Below are positions 17,745-26,329 of a DNA stretch of 64,000 bases, piece by piece. The first letter of the stretch is position 1. Every line of letters starts with the position of its first letter. The position numbers were made by a program, and so were the translations under genes. The notes beneath the pieces were generated by a model, which made no database searches, was not told the DNA's origin, and saw only the letters and a list, made by a program, of their open reading frames with translations. This DNA comes from Chitinophaga sp. CF118 (GTDB taxonomy: Bacteria > Bacteroidota > Bacteroidia > Chitinophagales > Chitinophagaceae), in the NCBI RefSeq assembly GCF_900112615.1, contig NZ_FOMK01000009.1, forward strand, positions 124,001 through 188,000, given 5' to 3'.

Positions 17745-17770
17745 TTTAGCATTTTGATTAAAATGCTAAA
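17745..17770. promoter_or_regulatory. 11-bp perfect inverted repeat upstream of recA
   Basis: TTTAGCATTTT and its complement are separated by GATT (17745-17755, 17760-17770). They lie about 45 bp upstream of the recA -7 element (17815-17822). Position and symmetry suit an operator or activator site. No LexA-like gene is in the window. Confidence 0.35.
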
Positions 17771-17814
17771 AAATTTGGGAAAGTTAAAAATTAGATCATA
17801 ACTTAGCACACCAT

Positions 17815-17822
17815 TAAATTTG
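17815..17822 (+). promoter_or_regulatory. -7 element of recA
   Basis: TAAATTTG matches TAnnTTTG exactly and lies 18 nt before ATG 17841. The preceding spacer (17569-17814) contains a hairpin-like pair CGGTGCAT / ATGCACCG around 17630-17675 and the 11-bp inverted repeat at 17745; no gene is seen there. Confidence 0.55.
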
Positions 17823-17840
17823 TAAAAAACACTTACTAAT

Positions 17841-18857
17841 ATGTCTACAGCTAATGCAGATAAATTGAAGGCACTGCGCCTTACAATGGACAAGATCGAT
17901 AAGGATTTCGGTAAAGGATCCGTAATGATGATGGGGGAAAAAGGGGTGGTTGCCATGGAGGTAATATCTACCGGCTCTCTGGGTCTGGATATTGCGCTGG
18001 GTATTGGCGGTCTTCCCAAAGGCAGGATTGTAGAGATATACGGTCCGGAATCTTCTGGTAAAACAACCTTAGCGATACATACTATTGCAGAAGCGCAAAA
18101 GAAAGGCGGTATCTGCGCCATTATAGATGCGGAGCATGCGTTTGACAGTACTTATGCCCAGAAACTGGGTGTAGATGTTGATTCATTGCTGATCTCCCAG
18201 CCAGATCATGGAGAGCAGGGGCTGGAAATAGCAGACCGTCTGATTTTATCCGGTGCGGTAGATGTGGTAGTAATTGACTCCGTGGCAGCACTGGTACCAA
18301 AAGGGGAACTGGAAGGCGAGATGGGCGATAGCAAAATGGGTTTGCAGGCTCGTCTGATGTCTCAGGCACTTCGTAAGCTGACCGCTACAATTTCAAAAAC
18401 AAACTGCTGCTGCATATTTATTAATCAGCTGCGTGAAAAAATAGGCGTAATGTTCGGTAACCCGGAAACCACTACCGGTGGTAATGCCCTTAAGTTTTAC
18501 GCTTCTGTGCGCCTGGATATCCGTCGTATGGCTCAGATCAAAGATGGTGATGAGGCTGTTGGTAACCGCGTAAAAGTAAAAGTGGTAAAAAATAAAGTAG
18601 CACCTCCCTTCCGCCAGGCTGAGTTTGATATCATCTACGGACATGGAATTTCCAAAGTAGGTGAGATCATTGATATGGGTGTTGAATATGGCATCGTTCA
18701 GAAAAGCGGCAGCTGGTTCAGTTATGATACCAACAAGCTGGGCCAGGGCCGCGATGCCGTGAAGCAGCTGTTAATGGACAATCCGGAAGTAGCAACGGAA
18801 ATTGAAGGGAAAATCAAAGCGAAAATTGCAGCACAACAGCTGGAAGCCGCTTCTTAA
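17841..18857 (+). CDS. recA: Recombinase RecA
   Basis: The strand-exchange ATPase of homologous recombination, 338 residues. Walker A GPESSGKT is at residues 68-75, Walker B VVVIDSVAAL around residues 137-146, and the conserved NQLREKIGVMFGNPETTTGG loop 2 region is complete. The C-terminal tail is short and not strongly acidic. A strong terminator lies 56 nt downstream. The gene is monocistronic in appearance, with its own -7 element and an upstream inverted repeat that might mediate damage control. Confidence 0.99.
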   Translation: MSTANADKLKALRLTMDKIDKDFGKGSVMMMGEKGVVAMEVISTGSLGLDIALGIGGLPKGRIVEIYGPESSGKTTLAIHTIAEAQKKGGICAIIDAEHAFDSTYAQKLGVDVDSLLISQPDHGEQGLEIADRLILSGAVDVVVIDSVAALVPKGELEGEMGDSKMGLQARLMSQALRKLTATISKTNCCCIFINQLREKIGVMFGNPETTTGGNALKFYASVRLDIRRMAQIKDGDEAVGNRVKVKVVKNKVAPPFRQAEFDIIYGHGISKVGEIIDMGVEYGIVQKSGSWFSYDTNKLGQGRDAVKQLLMDNPEVATEIEGKIKAKIAAQQLEAAS

Positions 18858-18912
18858 AAAAGAGTTGTTTTAGTTTTAGATATAAGCAATTGGGTTAGTT
18901 AGTATTACCTAT

Positions 18913-18942
18913 ATCCCCGCCTTTTTCAAGGTGGGGATTTTA
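18913..18942 (+). terminator. Intrinsic terminator after recA
   Basis: ATCCCCGCCTT pairs with AAGGTGGGGAT (18913-18923 and 18928-18938; one G-T mispair) around a TTTC loop, followed by a T-rich tract. Confidence 0.88.
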
Positions 18943-19052
18943 TTTTGCTGTATTGAATAGGAGTATAACGAATTTCTTCAATACTGGGATTATCCTTTTT
19001 AACCTTGAAAGTAGAGGACCAGAATAGGTTAGATATAAGCGGTTAAATCAGA

Positions 19053-19673
19053 TTACGCCGTCGGTTTCATGTCTTTCCATGCCCACAAATAACGGCAGGC
19101 ATGCGTTCGATAAGGAGACCACTTCGCAGATATTTTCAATAACTTTTCCCGGAAAGCTTTCTTATCAGTCTTATCAAGTTTGTACAATTTTATCATCGCT
19201 TGCTGAATCCCCAAATCATCTACGGCAAATACATCTTCACGACCCAGATAGAACATCAGCAACATCTCTACAGTCCAGCGACCCACTCCTTTTATTTGTG
19301 TGAGATATGTAATCACATCCTCATTTTCCATCTTCTGCAACTTCTTATCGGTCAGTTTTTCATCAACAGTAAAACGGGCTACATTATGTACATAACTCAC
19401 TTTGGCATTAGACAAACCAATGCTGCGCAATGTTTCAGGAGGAGTGTCCAGAATCTGCTGTGCAGAAGGTTCTTTATCTCCGTATAATGTAAGGAAGCGC
19501 TTATAAATAACATCGGCTACTTTAACACTTAACTGCTGGCTCATAATAGAACCTATCAGCCGGAGTGCAATATTTTCACGAATAGGCAGGACGGGCAATG
19601 GATCTACCATGATAGGCACTAATCTTTTGTCCTTACCCAGATGCAGCAGATAAATATCGGAAGTTTGAGCCAT
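19053..19673 (-). CDS. AlkA-type DNA-3-methyladenine glycosylase (HhH-GPD)
   Basis: A base-excision repair glycosylase of about 206 residues. The helix-hairpin-helix IKGVGRWTVEMLLMFYLG is followed by the catalytic Asp in FAVDDLGIQQAM, and ENIALRLIGSIMSQQLS is the usual N-terminal helix of this family. ATG 19673 (MAQTSDIYLL) is chosen because an exact -7 element TATTTTTG (minus strand, 19707-19714) overlaps the longer in-frame start at 19709. There is no FeS cluster, so it is unlike Nth/MutY. Damage specificity (3-methyladenine) is inferred from family. Confidence 0.88.
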   Translation of the reverse strand: MAQTSDIYLLHLGKDKRLVPIMVDPLPVLPIRENIALRLIGSIMSQQLSVKVADVIYKRFLTLYGDKEPSAQQILDTPPETLRSIGLSNAKVSYVHNVARFTVDEKLTDKKLQKMENEDVITYLTQIKGVGRWTVEMLLMFYLGREDVFAVDDLGIQQAMIKLYKLDKTDKKAFREKLLKISAKWSPYRTHACRYLWAWKDMKPTA

Positions 19674-19758
19674 AACAAGGGTATAAAAAGGATGCTCCTG
19701 ATAAAGCAAAAATAGGAATATTCACTTCGTCAGGAGCATCATTATAGAGACATATTAT

Positions 19759-20748
19759 CTAGTAATCGAAAGGCTGTGCGTAGATCACCTGGAGGATTGT
19801 TTGTCCGACAGCTTGCAGTGTACGTCTATCAATCACACTCATATTATCGTTTTGAGTATGCCAATGTGGAGCAAAGTTCCCGTTGGGTTGAAGGGCAATA
19901 ATATCGAAGGTGGGAATATTCGCCATGGTGTTCACATATACGTGATCGTCTGTAATTGTGGAACCATTATTCTCATAGCGGAAGTAATCTGAATATCCCA
20001 GGCGGTTAGCCACATCCCAGAACATCTTCATCGGGCCGTAGGCATATTGCTGGGAACCTCCTTCCATAAAGAATTGTGAACCGCGGGCACCAACCATATC
20101 CAGGAGAATACCGTAGTTAGCTTTGTATCCTTTTACATGTGGATTTTTTGCCCAGTACTGTGTACCCAGGCAAAAGCTGTTCTCTTCTTCAGAGATGCCA
20201 TAATCTTCCACATCAGTTAATAAAAGGTCTACACCAACAGATTGTTTTTGCTCGTGCAAGGCTCTTGCTGTTTCAATGAGTACACCCACACCACTGGCAC
20301 CATCATCTGCACCATCCAGTTTTTTCGTCTTATCAAATGCATCCTGATCAGCATGTGGACGAGTATCCCAATGTGATAACAAAAGGATGCGCTGTTTTGC
20401 TTCAGGATTGAAAGTAGCAATGATATTTATACAAGGCAGTGGTTGATGCTTAGGACCCATTACAGTAGTACGCTGTATGTAAATTGTATCTGCGAGTGGT
20501 TTTAATTGTTGTATCAGCCATTCTGCACATTTGGGTTGTGCCGGTGTGTTGGCAATACGCGGACCAAAACTCACCTGTTTTGCAGTGAAAGCATAAGCAC
20601 TGTCGGCATTGAAAACGGGTACCTTTACGCTTACAGTTGCCTGCACGCTTGAACTATCTGCACCTTTGTTTTGATTATTTTTTGTGGACTCATTACAAGC
20701 GCATGCAAATAATGCCATACCCGTAACGATGCTAATCAATTTATTCAT
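19759..20748 (-). CDS. M28-family lipoprotein, probable type II glutaminyl-peptide cyclotransferase
   Basis: A 329-residue lipoprotein (signal ending ALFAC). Zinc-site motifs of M28 enzymes are clear: LLSHWDTRPHADQD, LDGADDGASGVGVL, TDVEDYG, GILLDMVGARGS and TITDDHVYVN. The combination ADDGASGVG plus (F/A/V)EDYG plus LLDMVGA resembles glutaminyl cyclases (human QC, Porphyromonas QC) more than aminopeptidases, so it probably converts N-terminal Gln of exported proteins to pyroglutamate. ATG 20748 gives the lipoprotein signal; the longer reading from 20817 overlaps the upstream cysS end. A plain aminopeptidase remains possible. Confidence 0.75.
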   Translation of the reverse strand: MNKLISIVTGMALFACACNESTKNNQNKGADSSSVQATVSVKVPVFNADSAYAFTAKQVSFGPRIANTPAQPKCAEWLIQQLKPLADTIYIQRTTVMGPKHQPLPCINIIATFNPEAKQRILLLSHWDTRPHADQDAFDKTKKLDGADDGASGVGVLIETARALHEQKQSVGVDLLLTDVEDYGISEEENSFCLGTQYWAKNPHVKGYKANYGILLDMVGARGSQFFMEGGSQQYAYGPMKMFWDVANRLGYSDYFRYENNGSTITDDHVYVNTMANIPTFDIIALQPNGNFAPHWHTQNDNMSVIDRRTLQAVGQTILQVIYAQPFDY

Positions 20749-20779
20749 ATAAAAATGAGTACTGTTTATGATTATTGCT

Positions 20780-22279
20780 TTACTGGATAGTATAACTAAC
20801 ACCACCGTCTTTCTCATCTTTCAGCTGTATGCCAACGGCCAGCAGCTGATTGCGGATCTTGTCGGAAGTAGCATAGTCTTTACGGCTTTTCGCTTCCTTC
20901 CTCATATCGATAAGTAACTGCATAACACCATCCAGGGTATTGTTATCTGTAGCGAGTGTTTCCGGTATAAGAGCCAGAATTTCGATAAGATAAGTTTTCC
21001 ATGTTTTAAGCATGAGCTGGAAAGTTTCTTCACTGATCTCATGCATTTTAACTTGTCCACCTTTGAATGAGTTGATCACTGGCGCCAGTTCAAAAAGATT
21101 TGCCAGCACCTTCGCAGTGTTGAAGTCATCATTCATGAATTCTTTGCATTCGTGGCACCATTCACGTACTTGTTTGTCCAGCTCTTCATTGATAAGACCA
21201 CTACCAGCATCACTGTAATTCAGCTTTAACAATACTTCGTAAGCAGCCCACAGGCGTTGCAAGCCTTTTTCCGCGGCCTGTAAGGCTTCATTGGAAAAGT
21301 CCAGTGTACCGCGATAATGCGTCTGCAAAACGAAGAAGCGGATAGTCATGGGGCTGTAGGCCTTTTCCAATATAGGATGGCTGCCGGAGAACAGTTCCGT
21401 GAGTTTGATCGTATTGTTATAGGCCTTACCCATTTTACGGCCATTAATAGTGATCATGTTGTTATGCATCCAGTAACGGGACATCATTTCTCCATGAGCT
21501 ATTTCACTTTGGGCAATCTCACACTCATGATGAGGAAATTGAAGGTCCATACCACCACCGTGAATATCAAACTGTTTGCCCAGGTATTTGTTGCTCATTG
21601 CAGAACATTCAATGTGCCAGCCGGGAAAGCCATCGCTCCAGGGGCTGGGCCAACGCATCAGGTGTTCAGGAGGAGCCTTCTTCCATAAAGCGAAATCCAC
21701 TTTATTATTTTTCTCATCCTGTCCTTCCAGTTCGCGGGTGGTTTCCAGCATATCTTCCAGCACACGGCCACTCAGAATTCCATATTCATGGGTTTCTGCA
21801 TATTTTTTCACATCGAAGTATACGGAGCCGTTTCGTTCATAGGCATATCCTTTACCCATGATATTCTTGATCATTTCAATCTGTTCAATAATATGACCGG
21901 TAGCCGTAGGCTCAATACTTGGTTCCAGACAGTTAAACTGGTGCATGGCCCAATGGTACAGGTTCGTATATTTCTGTACCAGTTCCATAGGCTCCAGTTT
22001 TTCCAGTACTGCCCTCTTAGCTATTTTGTCTTCAGCTTCACGGCCCTCTTCCTCAAAATGGCCGGCATCTGTAATGTTTCGTACATAACGCACTTTATAC
22101 CCCAGGTGCTGAAGGTACCGGTATACAACATCAAATGTGATATAAGGGCGGGCATGACCCAGATGAGACTCACCGGATACGGTAGGTCCACATACATACA
22201 TACCAACATGACCGGGATACAGAGATGTAAATACTTCCTTTTGCCGTTGTAGCGAATTGTATATTTTAAGCTCAGACAT
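20780..22279 (-). CDS. cysS: Cysteinyl-tRNA synthetase
   Basis: Charges tRNA-Cys. The 499-residue class I enzyme has CGPTVSGESHLGHARPY (zinc Cys and HIGH-type HLGH), HIECSAMS, GGGMDLQFPHHECE (zinc ligands) and a KMSKS equivalent reading KMGKA, where the last Ser is Ala. ATG 22279 (MSELKIYNSL) is chosen: an exact -7 element TATCTTTG on the minus strand (22328-22335) overlaps the longer TTG start at 22330. The M28 lipoprotein gene follows 31 bp downstream on the same strand and is probably co-transcribed. Confidence 0.96.
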   Translation of the reverse strand: MSELKIYNSLQRQKEVFTSLYPGHVGMYVCGPTVSGESHLGHARPYITFDVVYRYLQHLGYKVRYVRNITDAGHFEEEGREAEDKIAKRAVLEKLEPMELVQKYTNLYHWAMHQFNCLEPSIEPTATGHIIEQIEMIKNIMGKGYAYERNGSVYFDVKKYAETHEYGILSGRVLEDMLETTRELEGQDEKNNKVDFALWKKAPPEHLMRWPSPWSDGFPGWHIECSAMSNKYLGKQFDIHGGGMDLQFPHHECEIAQSEIAHGEMMSRYWMHNNMITINGRKMGKAYNNTIKLTELFSGSHPILEKAYSPMTIRFFVLQTHYRGTLDFSNEALQAAEKGLQRLWAAYEVLLKLNYSDAGSGLINEELDKQVREWCHECKEFMNDDFNTAKVLANLFELAPVINSFKGGQVKMHEISEETFQLMLKTWKTYLIEILALIPETLATDNNTLDGVMQLLIDMRKEAKSRKDYATSDKIRNQLLAVGIQLKDEKDGGVSYTIQ

Positions 22280-22378
22280 ATCAGATAATTTCGAAAGGCA
22301 ACAACCTTTCTCGTTTTGTTTGGATTGCAAAGATAATTATTGTTTTGTCAGTGGCATTACCGTTGAAAAAGCATATTC

Positions 22379-23491
22379 TTATTGCAGCGTCAGGTTTGCA
22401 ATAACTGGGTAGTGGTCAGACAGGTCTGAATTTATTTTCCGGAATGAATTGATAGTGAATTGGTTATCTGCGAATATATAATCTATACGAAGGGTAGGAG
22501 CTAATCCGGCAAAGGTACGGCCTATGCCACTACCTTTCTGGAGAAAGGCGTCCTGCAGGCTGCCCCTGATAGTAAAGTAGGTGTACGATGCAGGAGTATC
22601 ATTAAAGTCTCCGCATACGATTACCGGGTAAGGGCTGGTTTTGATAAAAGCAGCAACAATATCTGCCTGCCGGCTGCGGCCCACATACGCGTCCTTCATC
22701 TTTTGCATGATGTTGCGGGTAGCTATCAGGCCGGTATCTTCCTGGTTCTTTATTTTTTCGATGAAACGGTAATCCCGCTGATTGAACCGATATGAAGCCA
22801 GGTGCATGTTGATAACCCGTATAGTATCGTCATCGAGTAAAATATCTGCATAGATCAGGCTTTCACTTAATGGGCCGGTAGACATTTTTAGCTTGTCTGA
22901 TTTGAGAATTGGATAGCGGGAGTAGATAATAGAACCCCAGTGCTGCATACCATCCCGGTTAAAGTCGCTGGAAAAATAGCGGAAAGGAAAGTTCATTTCC
23001 CGGGAAATATCTTCCCGGTTATTGAAGTCATTTTTCTTCTCCGAAGTATAAAAATCCTGGAAGCAAACTACATCCAGTTCCTGTTTCTTGATTAGTGCAA
23101 ACATCGCCTGACGGTTATATTTACTGTCCTTCTCCTTATATAACCCGAACTGGGATACATTATAGCTCATTACATGCAGGCTGCCAGGAGGATTGGCGAA
23201 CTGTTTCTGACTGGATGGATAGTTGAATGCAATGAAAGCTGCAATAGATTTCCAGCCTATCACGATTGCCATTAACGAGAGCAGGCAATACTTGAAATCG
23301 AATAACAGCCAACAGGCAAAAAAAAGTAACAATGAAATCAGTAATAAAGGGAACAGCAGGGTGATAAAACTGATAGGCCACCATTGCTCAGGTGACACAT
23401 AAGGAGCCAGGCATGCCACTAAAAATAGTAACAATACAATGACGTTCACTGTCAGAAAAAAACCTTTTGTAAAAAGCCTCAAGAATCTCAA
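22379..23491 (-). CDS. Membrane-anchored endonuclease/exonuclease/phosphatase family protein (copy 1)
   Basis: A 370-residue protein with three N-terminal hydrophobic segments (about residues 10-30, 38-62, 65-90) and an EEP domain. SYNVSQFG, CFQDFY, RYPILKS, CGDFNDTPASYTY and DHYPVIAN are the Asn, Glu, Asp-Asn and Asp-His catalytic and metal positions of the DNase I/sphingomyelinase superfamily. The nuclease domain probably lies outside the inner membrane. The start is TTG 23491, preceded by a -7-like TATCTTTA on the minus strand (23510-23517). It is a tandem paralogue of the next gene. Substrate (nucleic acid or phospholipid) is unknown. Confidence 0.8.
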   Translation of the reverse strand: MRFLRLFTKGFFLTVNVIVLLLFLVACLAPYVSPEQWWPISFITLLFPLLLISLLLFFACWLLFDFKYCLLSLMAIVIGWKSIAAFIAFNYPSSQKQFANPPGSLHVMSYNVSQFGLYKEKDSKYNRQAMFALIKKQELDVVCFQDFYTSEKKNDFNNREDISREMNFPFRYFSSDFNRDGMQHWGSIIYSRYPILKSDKLKMSTGPLSESLIYADILLDDDTIRVINMHLASYRFNQRDYRFIEKIKNQEDTGLIATRNIMQKMKDAYVGRSRQADIVAAFIKTSPYPVIVCGDFNDTPASYTYFTIRGSLQDAFLQKGSGIGRTFAGLAPTLRIDYIFADNQFTINSFRKINSDLSDHYPVIANLTLQ

Positions 23492-23532
23492 CTGCTATTG
23501 CTTTATACTTAAAGATAGTAGAAAGCGAGAAA

Positions 23533-24642
23533 TTAATTTCTTTTTAGAGATAAGCCGGACATAACAGGAAAATGTTCAAAGCCTTTCTCTCTGAAAGTTT
23601 TGTAGTTGTGAATAATAAAGGAAGGTTGTGTTAGAATATAATCAATACGCAGGGTAGGAGATAAAAAGGACAATGTACGTCCTATTCCCCATCCTTTGGC
23701 AAGAAAAGCATCCTGCAAACCAGAACTAATAGTGTTATAGGTATAGGATACGGGTACATCATTAAAGTCGCCGCAAACAATGGCCGGATAAGGACTTGCA
23801 GCCACCAGCGATGCCAGCAACCTCGATTGTTCTGCTCTTTTATTTATAGTACGGCGCATCTTTCCTGTCAGATGTTTGCCTTCATCTACATCACCAGGAT
23901 CCTTTAAATGAAGAAAAGAATAATCATCTGATTTGAACATGTAAGATTGCAGCTGCGCCGTAAAAATACGTACAGTATCGCCAGCCACTAATACGTCGGC
24001 CTGCAGAATACTGCTTCCACTGCCCACCGCACTGTGCCCACAGGGAATTTTCAGTGTTTGTATTATAGGAAACCGGGAAAAGAGAATGATACCATAATGC
24101 CAGGTATTCCAGCTTGTTTTATCTTTCGTAAAATAATAATAGGGATAATGCAGATTTTCCTGCAGTTTGGCTATATGATCGGTAAGATCCTTCCGGGTAT
24201 TTGTATAAAACTCCTGCAAACAAAGTATATCCGGAGATGCTGTTTGTAAGGTTTGATAAATATGACTTCTTAAAGCAGGATCTTCTTTATAATCTTTCAG
24301 CCCCATACTGCTGCTATTAAAGGTCATTAGTGTGAACTGTTGACTGCTGCTATTGGAAGATCCTGCTGCAGGATGCATGCCCCAACTGTTGTAGCTGGCT
24401 TTGAAGGATAGCAGAATGCCAATCACAGGTAACCAGAAATATTGTTTTTTATATATAATCCAGAGTGGGATGAATAATAGATTCAAACACCAGCATAGCG
24501 GAAAGAATAAACCCATAAAGCCACAGGGCCAGCACTTTTGAGGATTGATGAATGGTAACCAGGCAGTGAGAATAAGAGTAAGTGTTATCAGCACATTAAT
24601 ATAAAACGGAACGCGACGGATAAATGGGGACTTTATAAGCAC
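23533..24642 (-). CDS. Membrane-anchored endonuclease/exonuclease/phosphatase family protein (copy 2)
   Basis: A tandem paralogue of the preceding gene with the same layout: three hydrophobic segments, then an EEP domain with TFNSSSMG, CLQEFY, RFPIIQT, CGDFNDVPVSYTY and EHFPVMSG. I place the start at GTG 24642. The N-terminus then aligns residue for residue with copy 1, a -7-like TACTTTTA precedes it, and the longer ATG at 24678 lies inside the terminator stem (24671-24709). The two copies are 41 bp apart. Function unknown beyond the superfamily. Confidence 0.78.
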   Translation of the reverse strand: MLIKSPFIRRVPFYINVLITLTLILTAWLPFINPQKCWPCGFMGLFFPLCWCLNLLFIPLWIIYKKQYFWLPVIGILLSFKASYNSWGMHPAAGSSNSSSQQFTLMTFNSSSMGLKDYKEDPALRSHIYQTLQTASPDILCLQEFYTNTRKDLTDHIAKLQENLHYPYYYFTKDKTSWNTWHYGIILFSRFPIIQTLKIPCGHSAVGSGSSILQADVLVAGDTVRIFTAQLQSYMFKSDDYSFLHLKDPGDVDEGKHLTGKMRRTINKRAEQSRLLASLVAASPYPAIVCGDFNDVPVSYTYNTISSGLQDAFLAKGWGIGRTLSFLSPTLRIDYILTQPSFIIHNYKTFREKGFEHFPVMSGLSLKRN

Positions 24643-24670
24643 AATATTGGGGTTTAATAAAAGTAAAATA

Positions 24671-24709
24671 AAAAACATCCGGGAAATTTTGTCTTCACCG
24701 GATGTTTTT
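24671..24709 (-). terminator. Intrinsic terminator of the rhomboid pair (minus strand)
   Basis: AAAAACATCCGG (24671-24682) pairs perfectly over 12 bp with CCGGATGTTTTT (24698-24709). Read on the minus strand the stem is followed by T residues, 10 nt after the stop codon of the rhomboid-like gene. Confidence 0.85.
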
Positions 24710-24718
24710 CTGTATAAT

Positions 24719-25483
24719 TTATCTTACAATATTCAGGTTGCTGGGACCTTTGGGGTGGGAAAAATGAGTGATCTTATAAATAAGCCGGTTAAGGCCGGCT
24801 CCCCAATCATTACCCTTATTCCATTGCTTCATATAAAAGAAACCGGTAAGACCGCCACCCAGTAAGGCCGGCAACACCGTGATATCATTTTGAGAGTAGG
24901 CGTGGGTGCCCACGTTTATAATTATAAAAATGATGGTGATTACCCAGAGAGGAATACCTCCGGATAACAGCGGGTAAATGCGGTAATTTGGTGCAATGGT
25001 AGTGGCACCTATTGCCAGCGCCATAATACTTGCAGATGCACCTGTCATTGCCGAATATGATTGTTGGGCGTGAAGTGCAGGAATAAACTGCATGCCCAGC
25101 AAATAAAATACGATCCCACAAAGGCCGCTGTAGAGATAAAGGGGGAGTATCCGTCTGTGTCCGGCAAGGCCTTGTAATAAAGTACCAAAGCACCATAACC
25201 AGATCATGTTACTGACTATCATCCAGAAGCTGTTGTGCGCAAAAAGGGAGGTAATGATGGTCCAGGGGCTATGTAGCAATTTTGGTATGCTTGCCGGCAG
25301 TGTTACCCTGCTGAGTACTTCCTGGTTAAATCTTTCGGTGGTATTACCTTCAATATTGTAAATGATCTCTGTAAAGAACAGCAGCATAAACACGGTGATG
25401 TTTACCAGCAGCAGCTGGGTAACCATATTTCTCCGTTCACCCAGTGAGAGCTGTATTAATCGTCCTTTTTCCTCCTGATGCAT
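24719..25483 (-). CDS. Rhomboid-like membrane protein lacking the catalytic His
   Basis: A 254-residue, six-to-seven-helix membrane protein of the rhomboid fold. The Ser elbow is TGASASIMAL (GxSx present), and the HNSFWMIVSNMIWL segment corresponds to the TM2 His/Asn region. At the place of the catalytic His in TM6 (AHLGGxxxG), the sequence is PALLGGGLTG: both the catalytic His and the preceding His are replaced. Proteolysis by a Ser-His dyad is therefore unlikely, so it may be a pseudoprotease. It follows an intact rhomboid gene by 17 bp on the same strand, implying co-expression. Confidence 0.8.
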   Translation of the reverse strand: MHQEEKGRLIQLSLGERRNMVTQLLLVNITVFMLLFFTEIIYNIEGNTTERFNQEVLSRVTLPASIPKLLHSPWTIITSLFAHNSFWMIVSNMIWLWCFGTLLQGLAGHRRILPLYLYSGLCGIVFYLLGMQFIPALHAQQSYSAMTGASASIMALAIGATTIAPNYRIYPLLSGGIPLWVITIIFIIINVGTHAYSQNDITVLPALLGGGLTGFFYMKQWNKGNDWGAGLNRLIYKITHFSHPKGPSNLNIVR

Positions 25484-25500
25484 GGCACAAAGTGTTTATG

Positions 25501-26307
25501 TTAATAAAAATGCCGACGGTTAGTTCTGTTCCAGATCTTTAGTAAGAGGTAACCAAAGAGCACTCCCCCAAGGTGGGCAAAGTGGGCCACATTGTCTCCT
25601 GCCGAATTCTGGACACCGGATATAAGCTCAAGCACTATAAGGAAGCCAATGAAATATTTGGCTTTTATAGGGAATAAAAAGTAGAGGTATATAAGGTTGT
25701 TCGGAAAGAGGTATCCGAATGCGAACAGTAGTCCAAACACCGCTCCTGAAGCTCCAAGTGTAGCTGTATCGCGATATGCACTCACATATTGCTGCAGAAA
25801 CACTTTCGCATCATTCATCTGCCCTGGTGTATTGGGATAGCTTAGTTCGTATTGACCAAAGGAGAGATCATACTTCTGTTGCAGAATGGCAAAATTGCTG
25901 GCTGAAGGGGCCGTAAGGAATGCCTGTACGTCTCTGTTTAGTGTGATATTCTCATAAGTAAGTACGCCCATGTGGCAGAGTGCCGCACCCAGTCCGCAAA
26001 CAATATAAAATATAATGAATCGTTTAGGTCCCCATATATTTTCCAGCGTAGCACCAAACATCCACAATGTGAACATATTCATAAACAGGTGCTCGAAAGA
26101 ACCGTGCATGAACAGGTGTGTAACCAGCTGATGAGGTTTAAAGAGGTCTGAACCCCAGTAATGCAAAGCAAAGAAATCTTCCAGTTTATGCCCTCCCAAG
26201 CTATCACCCAGCGTGTATTGTGCAAGGAATATCAAACCGTTAATGATCAGTAAATTTTTGATTACGGTAGGAAGAATTTGAAATCTGCTGGGCCTGAACT
26301 CACTCAT
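25501..26307 (-). CDS. Rhomboid family intramembrane serine protease
   Basis: A 268-residue membrane protein with the complete rhomboid signature: HGSFEHLFMNMFTLWMFG in TM2, catalytic Ser in LGASGAVFGLL, and catalytic His in FAHLGGVLFGYLL. A stretch of about 50 residues without strong hydrophobicity (around residues 100-150) sits between TM3 and the Ser helix, longer than in E. coli GlpG. Gene order rlmD - rhomboid - rhomboid-like, all on the minus strand with gaps of about 20 bp, suggests one transcript. Substrates are unknown. Confidence 0.9.
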   Translation of the reverse strand: MSEFRPSRFQILPTVIKNLLIINGLIFLAQYTLGDSLGGHKLEDFFALHYWGSDLFKPHQLVTHLFMHGSFEHLFMNMFTLWMFGATLENIWGPKRFIIFYIVCGLGAALCHMGVLTYENITLNRDVQAFLTAPSASNFAILQQKYDLSFGQYELSYPNTPGQMNDAKVFLQQYVSAYRDTATLGASGAVFGLLFAFGYLFPNNLIYLYFLFPIKAKYFIGFLIVLELISGVQNSAGDNVAHFAHLGGVLFGYLLLKIWNRTNRRHFY

Positions 26308-26329
26308 TTAATTAATGATTCTTTCATGA

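Noticed and set aside
20780..22279. KMGKA in place of KMSKS in CysRS as sign of a defective enzyme
   Set aside because: KMSKS variants such as KMGKS are common in functional class I synthetases, and all zinc and HIGH residues are intact.
24671..24709. Terminator hairpin as part of the EEP copy 2 coding sequence
   Set aside because: Translation from ATG 24678 would run through the stem; paralogue alignment and a -7-like element point to GTG 24642 instead.
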